Source: Rhyacophila brunnea (lineage: Eukaryota; Arthropoda; Insecta; Trichoptera; Rhyacophilidae). From it: DNA of 64,000 nt. Of the stretch, positions 1 to 12,500 are shown in pieces; within the stretch, counting starts at the first letter, position 1; each line of letters opens with the position of its first letter. Made by a program: the position numbers and the translations under genes. The stretch is from contig JAGYXB010000557.1 in NCBI GenBank assembly GCA_022495005.1, positions 2,108,001 through 2,172,000 on the forward strand. Reading direction: 5' to 3'. The notes under the pieces were generated by a model. That model was not told where the DNA came from and did no database searches. It saw only the letters and a program-made list of their open reading frames with translations.

Positions 1-1171
1 AATACAGTTGAAATTGTAAATTATCAAAATAATTCTCAAATTACAAGGTTCGTATTTTCCGCTTGGTTCTCTATTGGCATTAGGATCCCGCTTAATACTA
101 AAAAAATCGTACAAGGTTAACTTCACTATTTATTGAATATGCATAATTTGAAAACACCTCAAATATAATAATATATAATTACTAAAAAAATCTTTGAAAA
201 CAATTCGATGGAACTTGAATCTCTAAATTTGCGTCAATGTACTTTACCAATAAAAACACGGTTTATTCATTATTATTATCTATTTACTGCTTCTCCATAC
301 TGATTTCATTCCCTTGATAGTATGCCTTGGGTTGCTTCATACTTCTGCAGAACTTAGTTATACATCACCCTCTAGATCTTTATTTCATACGTTATTATAT
401 ATCTATTACTAATATTTATACTTTTACAAAAGTACCTACTTAAAAACATATTATTAGACATACCTAAGTATGTAAAAGTGTAAAATAATACAATATTAAT
501 TTTAGTGTTATTTCTAATATGTCATTAAAATGTATAATAATTTTATTATAATGTTGTATCTACAATGTACTTATAGAATTTTATTGTTGGTATGTTATTA
601 TGGTATCATGAATAATATCTTTATTTTCTTCTCGTGACGGTTGTCATTGCATTCTGTTTTAACTCAGGCCGAGAGAATTTTGATGGGAGGGGAGCGAGTT
701 GAGTGGCATTTTAAGGGCTCTTGTCTGCCCGTCTTCATGAAGCAGTGGCCCACTTAACGTTCTCAAGTATTCTGATAGTTGACCTGTCGAAAGGCGAAGG
801 AGACTTCTTAGTAATTAAAGACTTGACAGTCATAAACTCTAAATGATGCAAATAAAATTAAATTATTCGACTTGCTACCAGATATTTTAAAATTATTTAT
901 GTGTAATTGAGACGTTGCGCAAATATAGGGGTGCAGATTTTGACATTTTATAGTTTTAGTGGTACAAGTTAAGTGTCACAGTTTTTCCTCCGATATTACT
1001 ATATTCAAAATAAATTGAAAAGTGCTGATTTTAACATTATATAACCTCCTTAGCAGGGGATAGCTTTCAACTACCTACGATAGGATATATTATTTCAATA
1101 AAGTATTTCATAAAATAATAAATGAATTTAAAATTAAATAAGTATATCAGTAAGTAGGCAACATTATTATA
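1..1171. other. A+T-rich stretch, no gene recognised
   Basis: No reading frame, splice pair or repeat family could be recognised. A G+C-richer block at about 640-840 has no coding signal in any frame; it may be an old transposon piece or single-copy DNA. Confidence 0.5.
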
Positions 1172-1440
1172 ATCACGTCAGGAGTCAAGCAAGGATGTGT
1201 ACTTGCGCCCTTTCTTTTTATCATCATGATGGATTTCATAATGCGTAAGACGGTTTGCCCCGACAGTGGGATACGCCTACATCATGATGACACAAGCGAT
1301 CTATGCGAAGAAAGACTGTGCGAATTGGAGTATGCAGACGACGCAGTCGTGTTTGACTCGACGATCGAGAGGTTGGAGGTGACCGTGAACAGGCTTATTT
1401 GGGTCTTCATCTGAATGCCGCTAAGACTTCTATTCGAAAG
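1172..1440 (+). pseudogene. LINE reverse transcriptase fragment, broken
   Basis: This fragment of a non-LTR retrotransposon reverse transcriptase copies element RNA into DNA in intact relatives. The in-frame translation gives the palm motif SGVKQGCVLAPFLF, then MMDFIMRKT, and about 35 residues later the catalytic box ELEYADDAVVF, so both active-site aspartates are present. After the residues VNRL the frame is lost. A one-base shift restores GLHLNAAKTSI, the segment that normally follows the YADD box, so this is a frameshift and not a natural end. The fragment is about 85 codons, compared with several hundred for a full domain, and no endonuclease region or 5' part is visible upstream. The GVKQGCVLAP and MDFIMRKT wording fits RTE-like insect elements; the clade is inferred. 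It runs straight into the tandem duplication that starts at about 1425. Confidence 0.8.
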
Positions 1441-1906
1441 TGCCACTATTGGTGGTTTGTTGGAAGTCTGCTCTAGATGAGGTCAAGGCTATTCTGTGAG
1501 CCGGCTGCGTGCTACATCTTATCCCCTCTTGTCTGCGACACAGCCATAAATCAAACCTTGTAGGAATGTTGCATTAATGTTGCATAGTTAGCCGTGCGCC
1601 ACATAGGCGTCAAAACGTCAAAGTCGTTGCACAAAAACTAAAGGTCATTGCACAAAAATAGAATAATTCTGTAATAGAGTGTTAAATTATTTAACACTTC
1701 TATTCGAAAGTGCCACTATTGTTTTGTTGAAGTCTGCTCTAGATGACACTAAGCCGGCTCGCACATCTTATCCCCTCTTGTCTGCGACACAGCCATAAAT
1801 CAAACCTTGTAGGAATGTTGCATTAATGTTGCATAGTTAGCCGTGCACATAGGCGTCAAAACGTCAAAGTCGTTGCACAAAAACTAAAGGTCATTGCACA
1901 AAAATA
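1425..1906. repeat. Imperfect tandem duplication, two copies
   Basis: Copy 1 (1425-1660, 236 bp) and copy 2 (1696-1906, 211 bp) both begin ACTTCTATTCGAAAGTGCC and end in a shared CAAAGTCGTTGC... to CACAAAAATA stretch. A 35-bp spacer separates them. The last two-thirds of the copies are nearly identical. The first third differs by small losses from copy 2 in G-rich spots, for example GTTGGAAG against GTTGAAG and GTGCGCCACAT against GTGCACAT. The 5' edge lies in the dead reverse transcriptase, so the unit carries a little LINE sequence. It is either a local duplication or an assembly artefact (two haplotypes joined). Confidence 0.85.
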
Positions 1907-2039
1907 CTGCCAGACGCCGAAACAGCGATTATCATATAAGTAGGTACCGCAGAAGTCTCTTGGAGTGGTCTCTCTTTATATTATAACCGTAATATAAAAT
2001 GCACAGATGTTTTTCAATCTATTGGACGAAGTAAATATT

Positions 2040-2330
2040 GGTGCGCTCGACTGTCATTTTGAATACAGGTAGGAGTTTAGAGTTTGAATTAAAAATGGGT
2101 GACTCGTAGCGGTTTGCGCATGCGTAATTTTATTGCAACACGGAGGACGAGCGACATGCAGGGCTACTCGCATGAAATTTGTTGCTAGCGACACCAGATG
2201 TTTTTGCAATTAAAATTTCGCATTCCAACAGTTTGCGGAGCTCTATTAGTTAGCGTGTGTTTTGTGAATACGAACAAAGCCGCGTCAACATATTCGACGT
2301 GTTGCAGTCGAGACTAGTTTAGATGTGCGA
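2040..2330. promoter_or_regulatory. CpG-rich block with NRF1-like site (candidate)
   Basis: This block is clearly richer in G+C and CpG than its surroundings. It contains TGCGCATGCGTA at 2115-2126, one base away from the palindromic NRF1 (insect Ewg) binding consensus, which is usually found at housekeeping promoters. No TATA box, open frame or splice pair was identified. A promoter, 5' untranslated exon or old transposon fragment would all fit. Confidence 0.25.
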
Positions 2331-5300
2331 GGAGGCTAAAAAGTCTAATCGGATTGTATTTATTATACATAATGTAAACAAATTCAATTACAGGAACGTT
2401 AAGTATACCTACTACATTCTACCTAAACGAAATGACTAAAATATACTTAGCGATCTGTTCCGTCACAGAAAATACAAACACGCGCTTACTCTTTCGTTTT
2501 GATCATTGTAAATGAACAGAAACAATATAACAGGCGTTAGTTACGTTGTTGACATTGCAAAAAATATGGATTCACGATTAAAAAGAAAATAGATAGATAC
2601 TATAATAAATTCAGAAATAATCTTGTTGAAAGATACCTTTAGATAAAACCACCTCTCTTGTCCCAAGTGCAAACATATAATTTTGAGAAACTCGCGTATA
2701 ATAATTTTGATTTTTCAATTTCAATGTATGTACCTATTTACATTAATTATATTTAAGTTTTGCACTGTAGAGGCACAGATTTAAAAAAAGTATGGTGATA
2801 TAGTAAAAATGAATCAAAAATTCTAAAAAAAACTGTCATATCGTGAGAAAATCTTACGGTAACTTATACACAATATGTATCTATATTTACTACAAGATGT
2901 TACTGATACTTTTTATTTCCTAATCGTATAGCAGGTAAGTAGTATTAGCAAATGAACACAGGTCACGAGAGTAAAATTTTAATTTTAGCCAGTTTAAATA
3001 GTGAAAGTGTTTCAATATGCCATTTAAATTTATTGTTTACAAAAGGGCACGTAAATACCTGGTGACACGCTTTCTTCCTTTATTATAACAATCAATTTGT
3101 CTCCATCAAGCTAGTCATACTTATTTAATATCGAAGAGATTGACTTTATTTTTTGGACATTCATGCATCCATAGTTCGCGGTTCATTGGCTCAATATTTT
3201 TTGTATCTATTATTACGTCAAGTGAGTAAATAAATCAAGATGGCGCTGCCAAATATCGTGGTTTCATTATATAATAACCCGTATTCTCAATATATTTGGC
3301 AACCGTCGTGGCTATGAGGTGCCACCACTCCGCCATCTCCCTTCCATTTTAGTAGTGCAGGGACTGAGAGCTTTCAGTAGGTAGGTACCTACTCAAAATT
3401 AACAATTTATTTTAAAGCTTTGTTATTGTTTTACCTGCTACTATTTAGAATTATGATTTACTTGCACCCACGATGGGATTGGTGGGTTAAATTCCGCGGT
3501 TGGTGAAATACGCATATTTTTTTTAAATAGGTGCATTTAGTGCAAAAACCCATGGGTTGTGAGAATGGTTAACAGGTATTTGTAGAAAAAAGTATGATAA
3601 TGTAATTTACATTATATATACATATGCACCACATATTATTAGCATAAGTAAAGTTAATATTGCACTTTATGCTTGATAAGATTTCAATTTTTGAAAACTT
3701 TCAAATTTTCTCAGGTTAAGAAAAAAGGGCGTTGTCAATGTCATAGATAAAATAATGATTAGTAGTTATCAAGACAATATATTATAATAACATGTAGATT
3801 TAAAAAAAATCTTTTTAACGGTTTTTATTTGAGTAAGCAGCGGTGTATTTAGGAACGTGGAGTCCCAATTGATTTTGAGACCCACCACGATAAAAAATAA
3901 AATAAAAACCATGAACTATTTTTTTTATTTGTATATAATTTGATCGTGTTACATTTATATTTTGTAAATATGCTACCTACTGTCATATACAAAGAGGAGG
4001 GGGTAAAGATACCCCGCTGGTGACGTTTGAATGGTGATTATCGTCTCTGCTGCTGCTGCTGCTTTTTCGGTGACATATTGATTAACAACGGATTTCGTAG
4101 AGAAATGCTGTATTTTATTTTTCAGAATACATTCTCGAGTACTGACAAGTTAAAGCGTATATAATAATCAATACTTATAATATCATAATTTTAATGAAAC
4201 ACTTCGGCAAAGCAGCCGACGTGCCAAAGTAAGGACTGAACCCGAGTGATAATAATTATAAGTAGATTAGAACTGAACGAAAAAACAAAATAATAATGCG
4301 ACTTAATAATTATCGTGAAGGTTGACAATTAAAAAATGAAATTTATTTATTTATTTAGGCTGTATGCTGATGCTTACTTACAGTTTTATTATAACTTATC
4401 ATTTAATATTTACTGGCTTTAAAATCATGGCTTGCTTTTACACTGATTGATTATAATATTTAATTATATAACTTATAAGGATGTTAGCTTTTATTAGGCT
4501 TGGTTCTAGAATAAATGTAAATATGGGAAAAAATGCACAATTTGTGATAAATACAAGTTGTAGTAATAATTTAAAAATATCATCACTGGTTTGAATTGTT
4601 ATTAAGTCTTCTTTAAAATACTCTCACAAATGGATTGCGTCATCTTAGTCAAATAAAGTAGACATACTTATTTGATTACAGGCCCAATTAATTGCAATAT
4701 GAGCAGTGATGCCATCTTTCTAGTCTTAAATCCTTCAAACTAATAGTATCTTTGGCATATTCAGCGTAAATAATGGTAGTATCTTAAATATTTCGGGGAA
4801 TCAAAACTATAGAATTGTACTATAATTATTATTATAGTACGGTTGGTTAACCTTGAGGTCACCGCAGTAGTAAAGTAATCTGTAGTAGTCAAAATAGTAG
4901 TCTTACATCAATAATGTTATCTAAATATACATATTATTATATTGATAAAATGTAAATTGATAATTTTTCCATATCAGAAAGGTGTTTAAAAAATCACACA
5001 GGTTTGTTTGCACAGTATTTTGAGCTTTGTAATATTATTGGAACTACCAATTTATACGAAACAATATGTAACCACTCCAAAGTGCAGTGGAAATAAAACA
5101 AATATTGAAACTGGCATATTTTTTGTAATAAATATTTTACCGTTATCTTAAAGTAATATTGTTAAAGATAAATCGTGTGAAAATATTAAAAGTACAACAA
5201 TTAAGAATATTTTGTACACATTTTGAAGATAACGAAAAGTAAAAATTGCATCGTAAATTACGGTTTATCTGTTAAATTTTGAATTGTTGTAATATAATAT

Positions 5301-6745
5301 TCAAAAAAAATATCAATTATATGTATACCTACATAAAAATCAAGTACCTGTAATTGGTACCTTGATTTGAAGCATACAATTCAGTCGCCAATATTAATCA
5401 AAATTGAGTGCATGACTATCAGTTAATTTATTCATAAGTACTGGTATCTAAATTGGTAAATAACATTGAATTCCAGCCATTCTCCAAGCACAAGCAATAT
5501 TGCTTCTGAAACCCCTGTAGTCTATATTTGTACCTTCATTAGCATCGATATTAAATATTTTTCTCATTTCACAATGCCGATTCCATCATTTAAAAGATGA
5601 AACTAAATTACGGAATTTTCATTATTTTTGTTCCTTTCAGACCCTATGAACAAGAGTCACGAGTTATTCAACAATGTGTACATATTCAAATATGCGATAC
5701 AAAATGACAAAGATAAAAAGAAGTTTAGGTTTATTGCCTTATACTATACTGACATACATAAAATAGAGTTTAAATAATGAAACTACACCCAGCTATGCAT
5801 TTACGTAATTTATTATTAAAATTAATTTGGTTTGAAAATTTAATTAAAACTTGTAATGTGTATGCAAACAGGATATTAGGCTTTCGAACATATTGCATAG
5901 AAGTTGAGGATTTGTATTAATTCGATGCAACAAACTTGCAAACAAGTATGCATGCAACTATTCTCCAGAGAGAGAATCAGTTTTGATTAGAGCAATCACA
6001 GTAAGTTATTATTATCAATTATTGTTGAACAATGTTCGAATACCATGCAACCGAGTAGACGAAATTTGTCATCGATGTCTCCAATGAAGAAATTATATAG
6101 AAACATCTGAAAACTTTGACTGTTGTTAAAATATCACTATAGCCATGAAGTTAATATACTTCCGTATGAAGTCGTACTAATAGTTTCTTGATAAAAAATC
6201 TATATTCTCAATTTTAAACAAAACATCATTCCATATAATGATTATTTATCCTATTAATTATTTTAAATGTTATATTTATTATGTCAAATGGGATTGAATG
6301 TAACATAATATAAAATTACTTAGAGAAGAAGACTATATTTTATTCTGAGCAGTTATTTTATTGATAATGACATTATTAATATTTAGATTATTTGAACAAA
6401 ACCGTACAGTATGACGTATTTTTTGCGATGTTTTATTTTATGTAACAAAATCACCATGTTGACAAATTGCTCTTGCAGTCTGTCAAATCGAAATCGTAAA
6501 ATATGTGTCATTCTATGCTTTTTAGCGCCTTATTCAATACATCACAAGACTTCAAAATCTTGTTTTGTGTAAGTATTATTATAATAAAATAGATATTAAA
6601 AGTTGTATTGTTGATATACGGTGACTATTGTAGTCAAATATGTATGGCAATAGATTGTGAGTATAATTTTCTCAAATCTGAGTGTTTCACTACATTTGGA
6701 GCCCTCGTGACCTATTGCAGGGTTAATTAAAAAAACTCTACTTAC
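2331..6745. other. A+T-rich non-coding DNA
   Basis: No coding region was recognised. Small items inside are AAGATGGCGCTGCC at about 3238, which resembles a YY1/Pho site; GTAGGTAGGTACC-type sequence near 3380, typical of Lepidoptera; and a nine-base inverted repeat GTACTATAA/TTATAGTAC near 4820. This stretch would be intron if the follistatin-domain gene continues downstream on the minus strand. Confidence 0.45.
4047..4062. repeat. Short CTG/GCT microsatellite
   Basis: About five tandem copies of CTG lie in a small G+C-richer patch. No reading frame passes through it in a supportable way. Confidence 0.8.
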
Positions 6746-6955
6746 CACATTCTCCAGTATGTCGTACTCTCGTGTTCAATCGTTTTTCACATGATTCTTT
6801 TCGGAGTTCACAGTGATTGGAGTAGGTTCGGCCATCAGTTGAGCAGACGGGATCATGGGTCGGAGGGCAGCGTGCAGGACACTGGCAATGCGCTCTGCCG
6901 TCTTCCAGCGCCACACAGGTTGCGCCCCAGCGGCAAAAAGTTTTCTCGCATGGCT
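6746..6955 (-). CDS. Internal exon: follistatin/Kazal module, agrin-like
   Basis: This internal exon belongs to a secreted or matrix protein. On the minus strand it is preceded by an acceptor (GATATTGTTACAG) and ends at a strong donor (G|GTAAG, intron starting at 6745). It is 210 bp: two split codons around 69 full codons, phase 1 at both ends, so it is symmetrical as expected of shuffled extracellular modules. The peptide has ten cysteines in follistatin-domain order. Residues 2-25 form the short EGF-like part (CEKTFC, GATC, DGRAHCQC). Residues 26-69 form the Kazal part, with CPPTHDPVC and the signature VCSTDGRTYSNHC, ending HTGEC. Kazal loops bind serine proteases or growth factors; in agrin such modules are tandem and mainly structural. 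Methionines upstream of the acceptor are intronic and are not starts. The module is certain in kind, but the parent gene (agrin-like, SPARC, follistatin-like or a Kazal inhibitor) is not settled. No second exon of it was found here. Confidence 0.88.
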
Positions 6956-7194
6956 CTGTAACAATATCACAATCAGACATTACTTAATTGACACAAAAGC
7001 AATGAAATACAGTAAAAAAATATGTAGAAATTATTATAGTGAGACCCTATAGAATACAACATTTAATTATTGAAACGTACAACGATTTTGGTTCTAAAAA
7101 AATATACTGTTCACACAATATATTGAAAAGAATAGATTAATATTGAATTGCAGAGCCATTACGAGTATCACCAATTTTTAATTATTAGTATTTT

Positions 7195-7265
7195 TTAGAC
7201 GGGGGATTCAAATCCGTGACCCACAAATTCAGAAACGGATTATCTACCACTCATCCATAATTTGA
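7195..7265 (-). repeat. tRNA-like SINE head relic
   Basis: On the minus strand it reads GAGTGGTAGATAATCC, close to a pol III A box, followed about 30 bases later by a B-box-like GGATTTGAATCCCCC. No cloverleaf with a good acceptor stem can be drawn, so this is a decayed tRNA-derived SINE rather than a tRNA gene. Confidence 0.5.
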
Positions 7266-7594
7266 AACTTCATCATATTGTTATCCGTTATAGGAAGTTG
7301 ATCACCTATTACCTATCTTCATTGTATCTAGTACTACCCAAGAATGTTCTGTAAACTGGATTCGTAAGTATCTATCTCATGAAGTGCAACATTTTCCTAT
7401 CATATATATCGTTGTTTTTCTACGGATAAACCTAAAGAACCTGAAAATCAGCTAATTAATTTAATTAAAATTAATTTTAGTGTATGTTGAAATGGAATTC
7501 AATTAAATAATTAGTAATTTGAACATTATATATTTAGAAAAACACTATCTGAGAGAGTATATCATAACCAATAGAAAAAACTTTTTTGAAAAAA

Positions 7595-7690
7595 GTAAGC
7601 CAACCGGTCGGGAATCGAACCCGGCATCTCCAACGGGTAAACGCCCCAAACTCGTCGCATTCTGCCATTATGCTACGGAAGACATACTAA
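7595..7690 (-). repeat. tRNA-derived SINE head
   Basis: On the minus strand, CCGTAGCATAATGGCAGAAT (A-box region) is followed by a B box GGGTTCGATTCCCG at a tRNA-like distance. The A box departs from the consensus and the acceptor arms do not pair, which argues against a working tRNA. The B box is intact enough that pol III transcription is conceivable. Confidence 0.6.
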
Positions 7691-9022
7691 TGACGACATA
7701 TATTTAAGCTATTGGCTACTAAATACCTACCACTCAGTGCTCTTCAAAAAAAAAATAGTTAATTAAAAATTAGTAATTTGGTTAACAAAACTAGATTCTG
7801 TAAAGAATACATGGTTTGGTTCTGCCTTTAGCATTATTTGATCTATTTAATAACCGTATAATACTACTATCTACTACTAATTTAATGCAAGTACTAAAAT
7901 TAAAAATTTTGCTATAATATTCTTAATTACACCATTATTATTTAAATTATTAGATAGTCATGAAGTTAATCTATTTTTTTATGAATATGAAGAATTTCAA
8001 CATTCAAATTAAGAATTTATTAATTTATCATACATTAAATTTGACATTTAAATTTTATACAAAGAAATATGCTTGTACCAATTTGACATTCCCGTAAACC
8101 ATTATTCGAATACAATAACCGACTATTTTCTCGAATGCCAGTATAATAATAATATAATGTCGTCCGTTATATTGGAACACGTAAATCATATAATCAAAAT
8201 ATAATGGTATGCTGTGGACATCCACTTTCATAAGATCGCAAGTAATAGCTATAAACGTGATCGTTTCGATAAATGGAAAAATGTCAAACAAATATCGATA
8301 AACAAATAAAAGCTGAAATTGTGATTCAAAGTCATAACACAATATTCTTAGAATAAAAATCCAATAATAATAACAATCAAAGCTCTTGAAAAAAGTCGGT
8401 CACATATTCAAACGTGTTTTGGGTAGATAAATGAAAACATTCAAAACTGTGTTGCAGGAGGCCCCAAATACAAATCCATGATGACGATGTTAAATTGTGT
8501 GAAATTTTGCACATTATGTTTTAAACTCTGCTGGTTGCAATAACTTTTCATTCTTATATGTTAATTTTTTGTAATGAATATGTAACTGTTTGTTTCCTTA
8601 ATAAATAAAATAAAAATATTATTATTTTTACTTCAAAAATGATATCGTTTATAAATATAGGTAGGTATATAAGGAATATTATTTTTCTTTCAATTAGGTT
8701 ATAAATATTTTAAATAAAATTATCTAAAAAAGCTACATTTAATACTACTATTAATTGCACACAATCGATTTTTCAAATTGGTTTAGAAATATTTTTAGAA
8801 ATTTGATCATATTATTATTGCGATATGTGCGAAGTGTTAATTTATCACCAAAAAATTCATAATTTTACTATATGGATATAAGTATCCCATTAAAATACTG
8901 ATAATCAAGGATATTACCTATGAGAAATACGTTAAATTTTAGTTCTATGTATGAATATAAAGCTACAAATTTAATGTGATCATAAATTTTAAATAATAAT
9001 ACTTTAAATTCTAAATGACTTC
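7691..9022. other. A+T-rich non-coding DNA
   Basis: Nothing was recognised. A 95-codon open frame on the minus strand at 8055-8342 is low-complexity, hydrophobic and A+T-driven, with no motif and no splice context. Confidence 0.45.
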
Positions 9023-9148
9023 AATTCTAATGGATTTAAGTTATGTACTATTCCATTTAGGTAATGAAATAGTACAAAACTTAATTCCATTAGAATTTAA
9101 ATTCAAATTCCATAAAGTACCTTCGGTCGATAGTATTAATATACTAAA
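9023..9148. repeat. MITE-like hairpin element, copy 1
   Basis: Left and right halves (9023-9052 and 9068-9097) form an imperfect palindrome of about 35 bp: AATTCTAATGG pairs with CCATTAGAATT and GTACTATTCCATT pairs with AATGAAATAGTAC. It is followed by a conserved flank, AAGTACCTTCGGTCGA. The same sequence recurs at 9540 and 56254, which shows a dispersed family. There is no coding capacity. It is probably a miniature DNA transposon of unknown superfamily. Confidence 0.65.
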
Positions 9149-9539
9149 TAACTTAAGTGTTGTACTATTCAGTTTGAGTAGTTTTTTTGCGACCCGGGTT
9201 TTGTCTTTCATCTTTCGCACTAAGCACAATCACCAATAGTAAATAAATACTACCACGAATAAAACTAATTTTCGCTTATATAATAAATTAATACAATAAA
9301 ATAAAGTAAAAACTTAATATCTACTAAGGATCTAGTATTTTTTTTCTTTTTGAATACTTGAAGTGTTTGTAAAAACCCGTAGATGATAATTAGATAACTA
9401 ATCACTATTAATACACTCAGTAAGCGTAAAAAAGTATTGTTTATTACTCGTACACAATAGAACTTGGTAATATGTTGCGAATTTAATAAAATTAGCTAAT
9501 GAGAAATATTACGAAATATACGTCCCTACACTCCCTACT

Positions 9540-9592
9540 ATTAGAATTTATATTTAAATTCATCAAGTACGATCGGCCAATAATAGTATTAA
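9540..9592. repeat. MITE-like element, partial copy 2
   Basis: ATTAGAATTTATATTTAAAT followed by CATCAAGTACGATCGGCCAA matches the right part of the copies at 9023 and 56254. The left palindrome arm is missing. Confidence 0.55.
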
Positions 9593-12500
9593 CGAGTAAT
9601 TATATTTTAGTAGTTATCTGTATTTATTTCATTAAAAAAATTTACGACCTCACTTTCAATAGAGAATATTAATGACTCAAAAAGTGATGCAAGGGTCGTG
9701 TTGATATATTAATATCGACGCGATACAAGAATAAGAAATGCTGCAGTTATTAGCTGATTATAAACTTACTAATTTATAATAATAATTAAACCCAATGATT
9801 TATATATTATGTTAGATAATATACCAACTCAAGACTCTTTATTAACCCTTCATATTATTTTTTATTTACTGAATAAATGTATCAAGTTTTACTGTTATTT
9901 GCAATCTTTTACAAATTCTTGCGAAATTCTGGACACGAGCTCATTTAATCTAGGGTAACAAACCATCGTTAGGAATCATTACTTTAATAATAATATAACC
10001 AATATATTTATTTGTAATATTATATTATGTAGTAGAACTTTGATATTATACCAATCATTCTATGTATATTTTTAAATCGTTCATATCTCAATAACGAGTT
10101 AATGTCCATTTGAACTGAGGTTTTGAAAAGAACATTACAACCCGCACCTGTGTAGGGGCTTAGACGGCAAAAGGCCACCTCTTGTCCCACTACAAAGTGG
10201 AATAGATCGATGGGATGTGACTTTTGGCTTAATGTGACATTTTGTACGAGCGTCGCGCACCAAATGTCTTTTTTTCATACACACGTAAGCGAGGAGGGCG
10301 CCTCTGATCGAATAGGCCAAGGTAGCTGTGCCTAAACGGATTTATGTAATAGCAAAGGTTGATTCGAGCATTTTGAGATTCCACTCAACATTCTATCAAA
10401 CTAAGTTATTTATAACATGCGGTCTTATCTGTTCTTCTGTTACGTTCTAGAGAACCCATCAAACCTATTGTGTTTATGGGTAGAGTGGTTATTGACTGAG
10501 AATTTTTAAAATTAGTTTCAAAATATAGTCATTAAAAACTGAAATCATAATTTTAAATGAAAATACATATTATTAAAAAATCAAAATCTACCATATATAT
10601 AATATAATAATATGTACTATGCTAGATATAATAATTAAAGTAGAATTTTAACCAATGGTTACTTAGTGGTAATTCATCATAAAATGTGTTTATCACTTTG
10701 TATAATGGTACGAGTAGATATTATAATATATCATGTAAAATATATATTTCAACTTTTTATAAGTAAGTAGGTAGTAAAGTTATCAATGATCAATACATTT
10801 GTTAAAAAAACTCTGATACAAATTATTCTTAGAAGTCTAGACTTAGATTACCTTTTTAAATATTTATCTATGTGTGTGTTTCAAAATTTACTAGTAGATA
10901 ATTATGTAGGACTACATTTTCTAAGTAATATCAATGTTAGGCACTATTTTTTGAAACACATCAGTCTACATGACTTACACTTTTTAACCAGAGATTATGC
11001 AACATATTAAAATTACGTATAATAGTTATTTTTAAATTTTTGTACCTTATGTACCTATTTCATAATAAATTTATACTAGGAATTACAATCCTTCATTTAT
11101 ATAATGAAAATAATAAAAATGACCATTTTTTAATAGTTTGTATGTATTTTTGTATTGAAACATTTATTTCTATTTTGCAATGGAAAAAAAAAACCTATAA
11201 TTATGTTAAAAAGTTCACAACATTTCACTCTGATACATTTATTTACTTTTTTCATATAAAAATAAATAAATGACAAGTAATCCTAAAATCTCCGGATTTC
11301 AGCATTTTCAATCACGGGATTTTGGTTAAGAAGAAATCGAATTGGATTGCGAGCCCTTGTAATCCAATTCCTTTCAGAGATGTCAACATTTGATTATTTT
11401 GTGTTGTTTTCATAATTTATTATTATTTTCTGCAAATATGTATTAGGTAACATATGAATAACGTTTCATTAAGTTTACTACCATAATACTAATGATGGTA
11501 AAATTCTAATTTTTATGTGAGTTTTTGTTCAAGACTTTCGTCATAAAACCCAACGAATCTGAATATAAGTTCTTTTAATAGAAAATGTACTTTTTATATT
11601 ATTTATGATATTGTGTCGCATTATAAGTTATCCAATGTTAAAATGTTTCAATAATCCTGGATTATATTATTATAGATTTCACCAAAGAATATCGAGGTTT
11701 TGTAAAAAACCTACATATTATAAACTCGGTTAACTTTTTTGTTTAATGAAATAACACCACAAAAATCAATGATAACTTTGTTCACAGCACCGATACTGCG
11801 AATCGTCGATAAATTTTCAACTCGGAAAGAAATCGCCTCCCTTCTACAGCAAGCGAGAGGGTCCACGGACGCCTATATCCGGCGAAGAAGGAAGCTGCGT
11901 AAAAAAACTTCCTTCGTAGTATACACCGTTTTATTCAAGTATTCCAGCTACTGGACAATTTGTCTACATCTACGGATTCTTACAGCATAAATCCATACTA
12001 TATTTTATTCTATTCATAACTAGATTCAAATTAATTATTTAAAAAATAAAAGTTTTATAGATACAATAAAAGATATCCAAATTAAAATAAATACAGAATT
12101 TTTAAATCATCATGAGAATTCCTTGGTGAAGTAGAATCTACAGGCTAGTCACGATCGTAGCGCAGGCAGCACCATCTGTCAGGGCCGTTGTCAAATAATT
12201 TCCTGTCACGTACGTAGATATTCATAGTCAGCTTTCCACGTGGAGCATCGTCATATGAAACCGAGGGCTACGCAAAGAATTTTGCTCCCAAACCGTAGAA
12301 TAATAGGAGTTTATATGAAATTTTTGGAAAGAAAAAATGCGATATCCTAACGGAATACTTATTTCCAGTATTTCATAAAAAATATATTTTCTCCATATGT
12401 CCTCGCGAGTATAGCATATTCACTATTTAATACGAACATGAGATTTTTAGCCCATAGCCACTTACATTCTCACAACGAGTATGCAAATATCTAAAACAAC

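Noticed and set aside
6738..6980. Short stand-alone Kazal protein starting at the methionine near 6980
   Set aside because: The start and the final GK-stop lie in intron sequence outside a clear acceptor and donor, so this is an internal exon and not a complete gene.
7595..7690. tRNA gene on the minus strand
   Set aside because: B box is good, but the acceptor and D arms do not pair; it fits a tRNA-derived SINE better. The same reasoning applies to 7195, 23645 and 62528.
11850..11928. Possible 79-bp exon after CCTCCCTTCTACAG
   Set aside because: It has an acceptor-like site and weak donor, but the length is not a multiple of three, no domain is seen and an internal inverted repeat suggests other origins.
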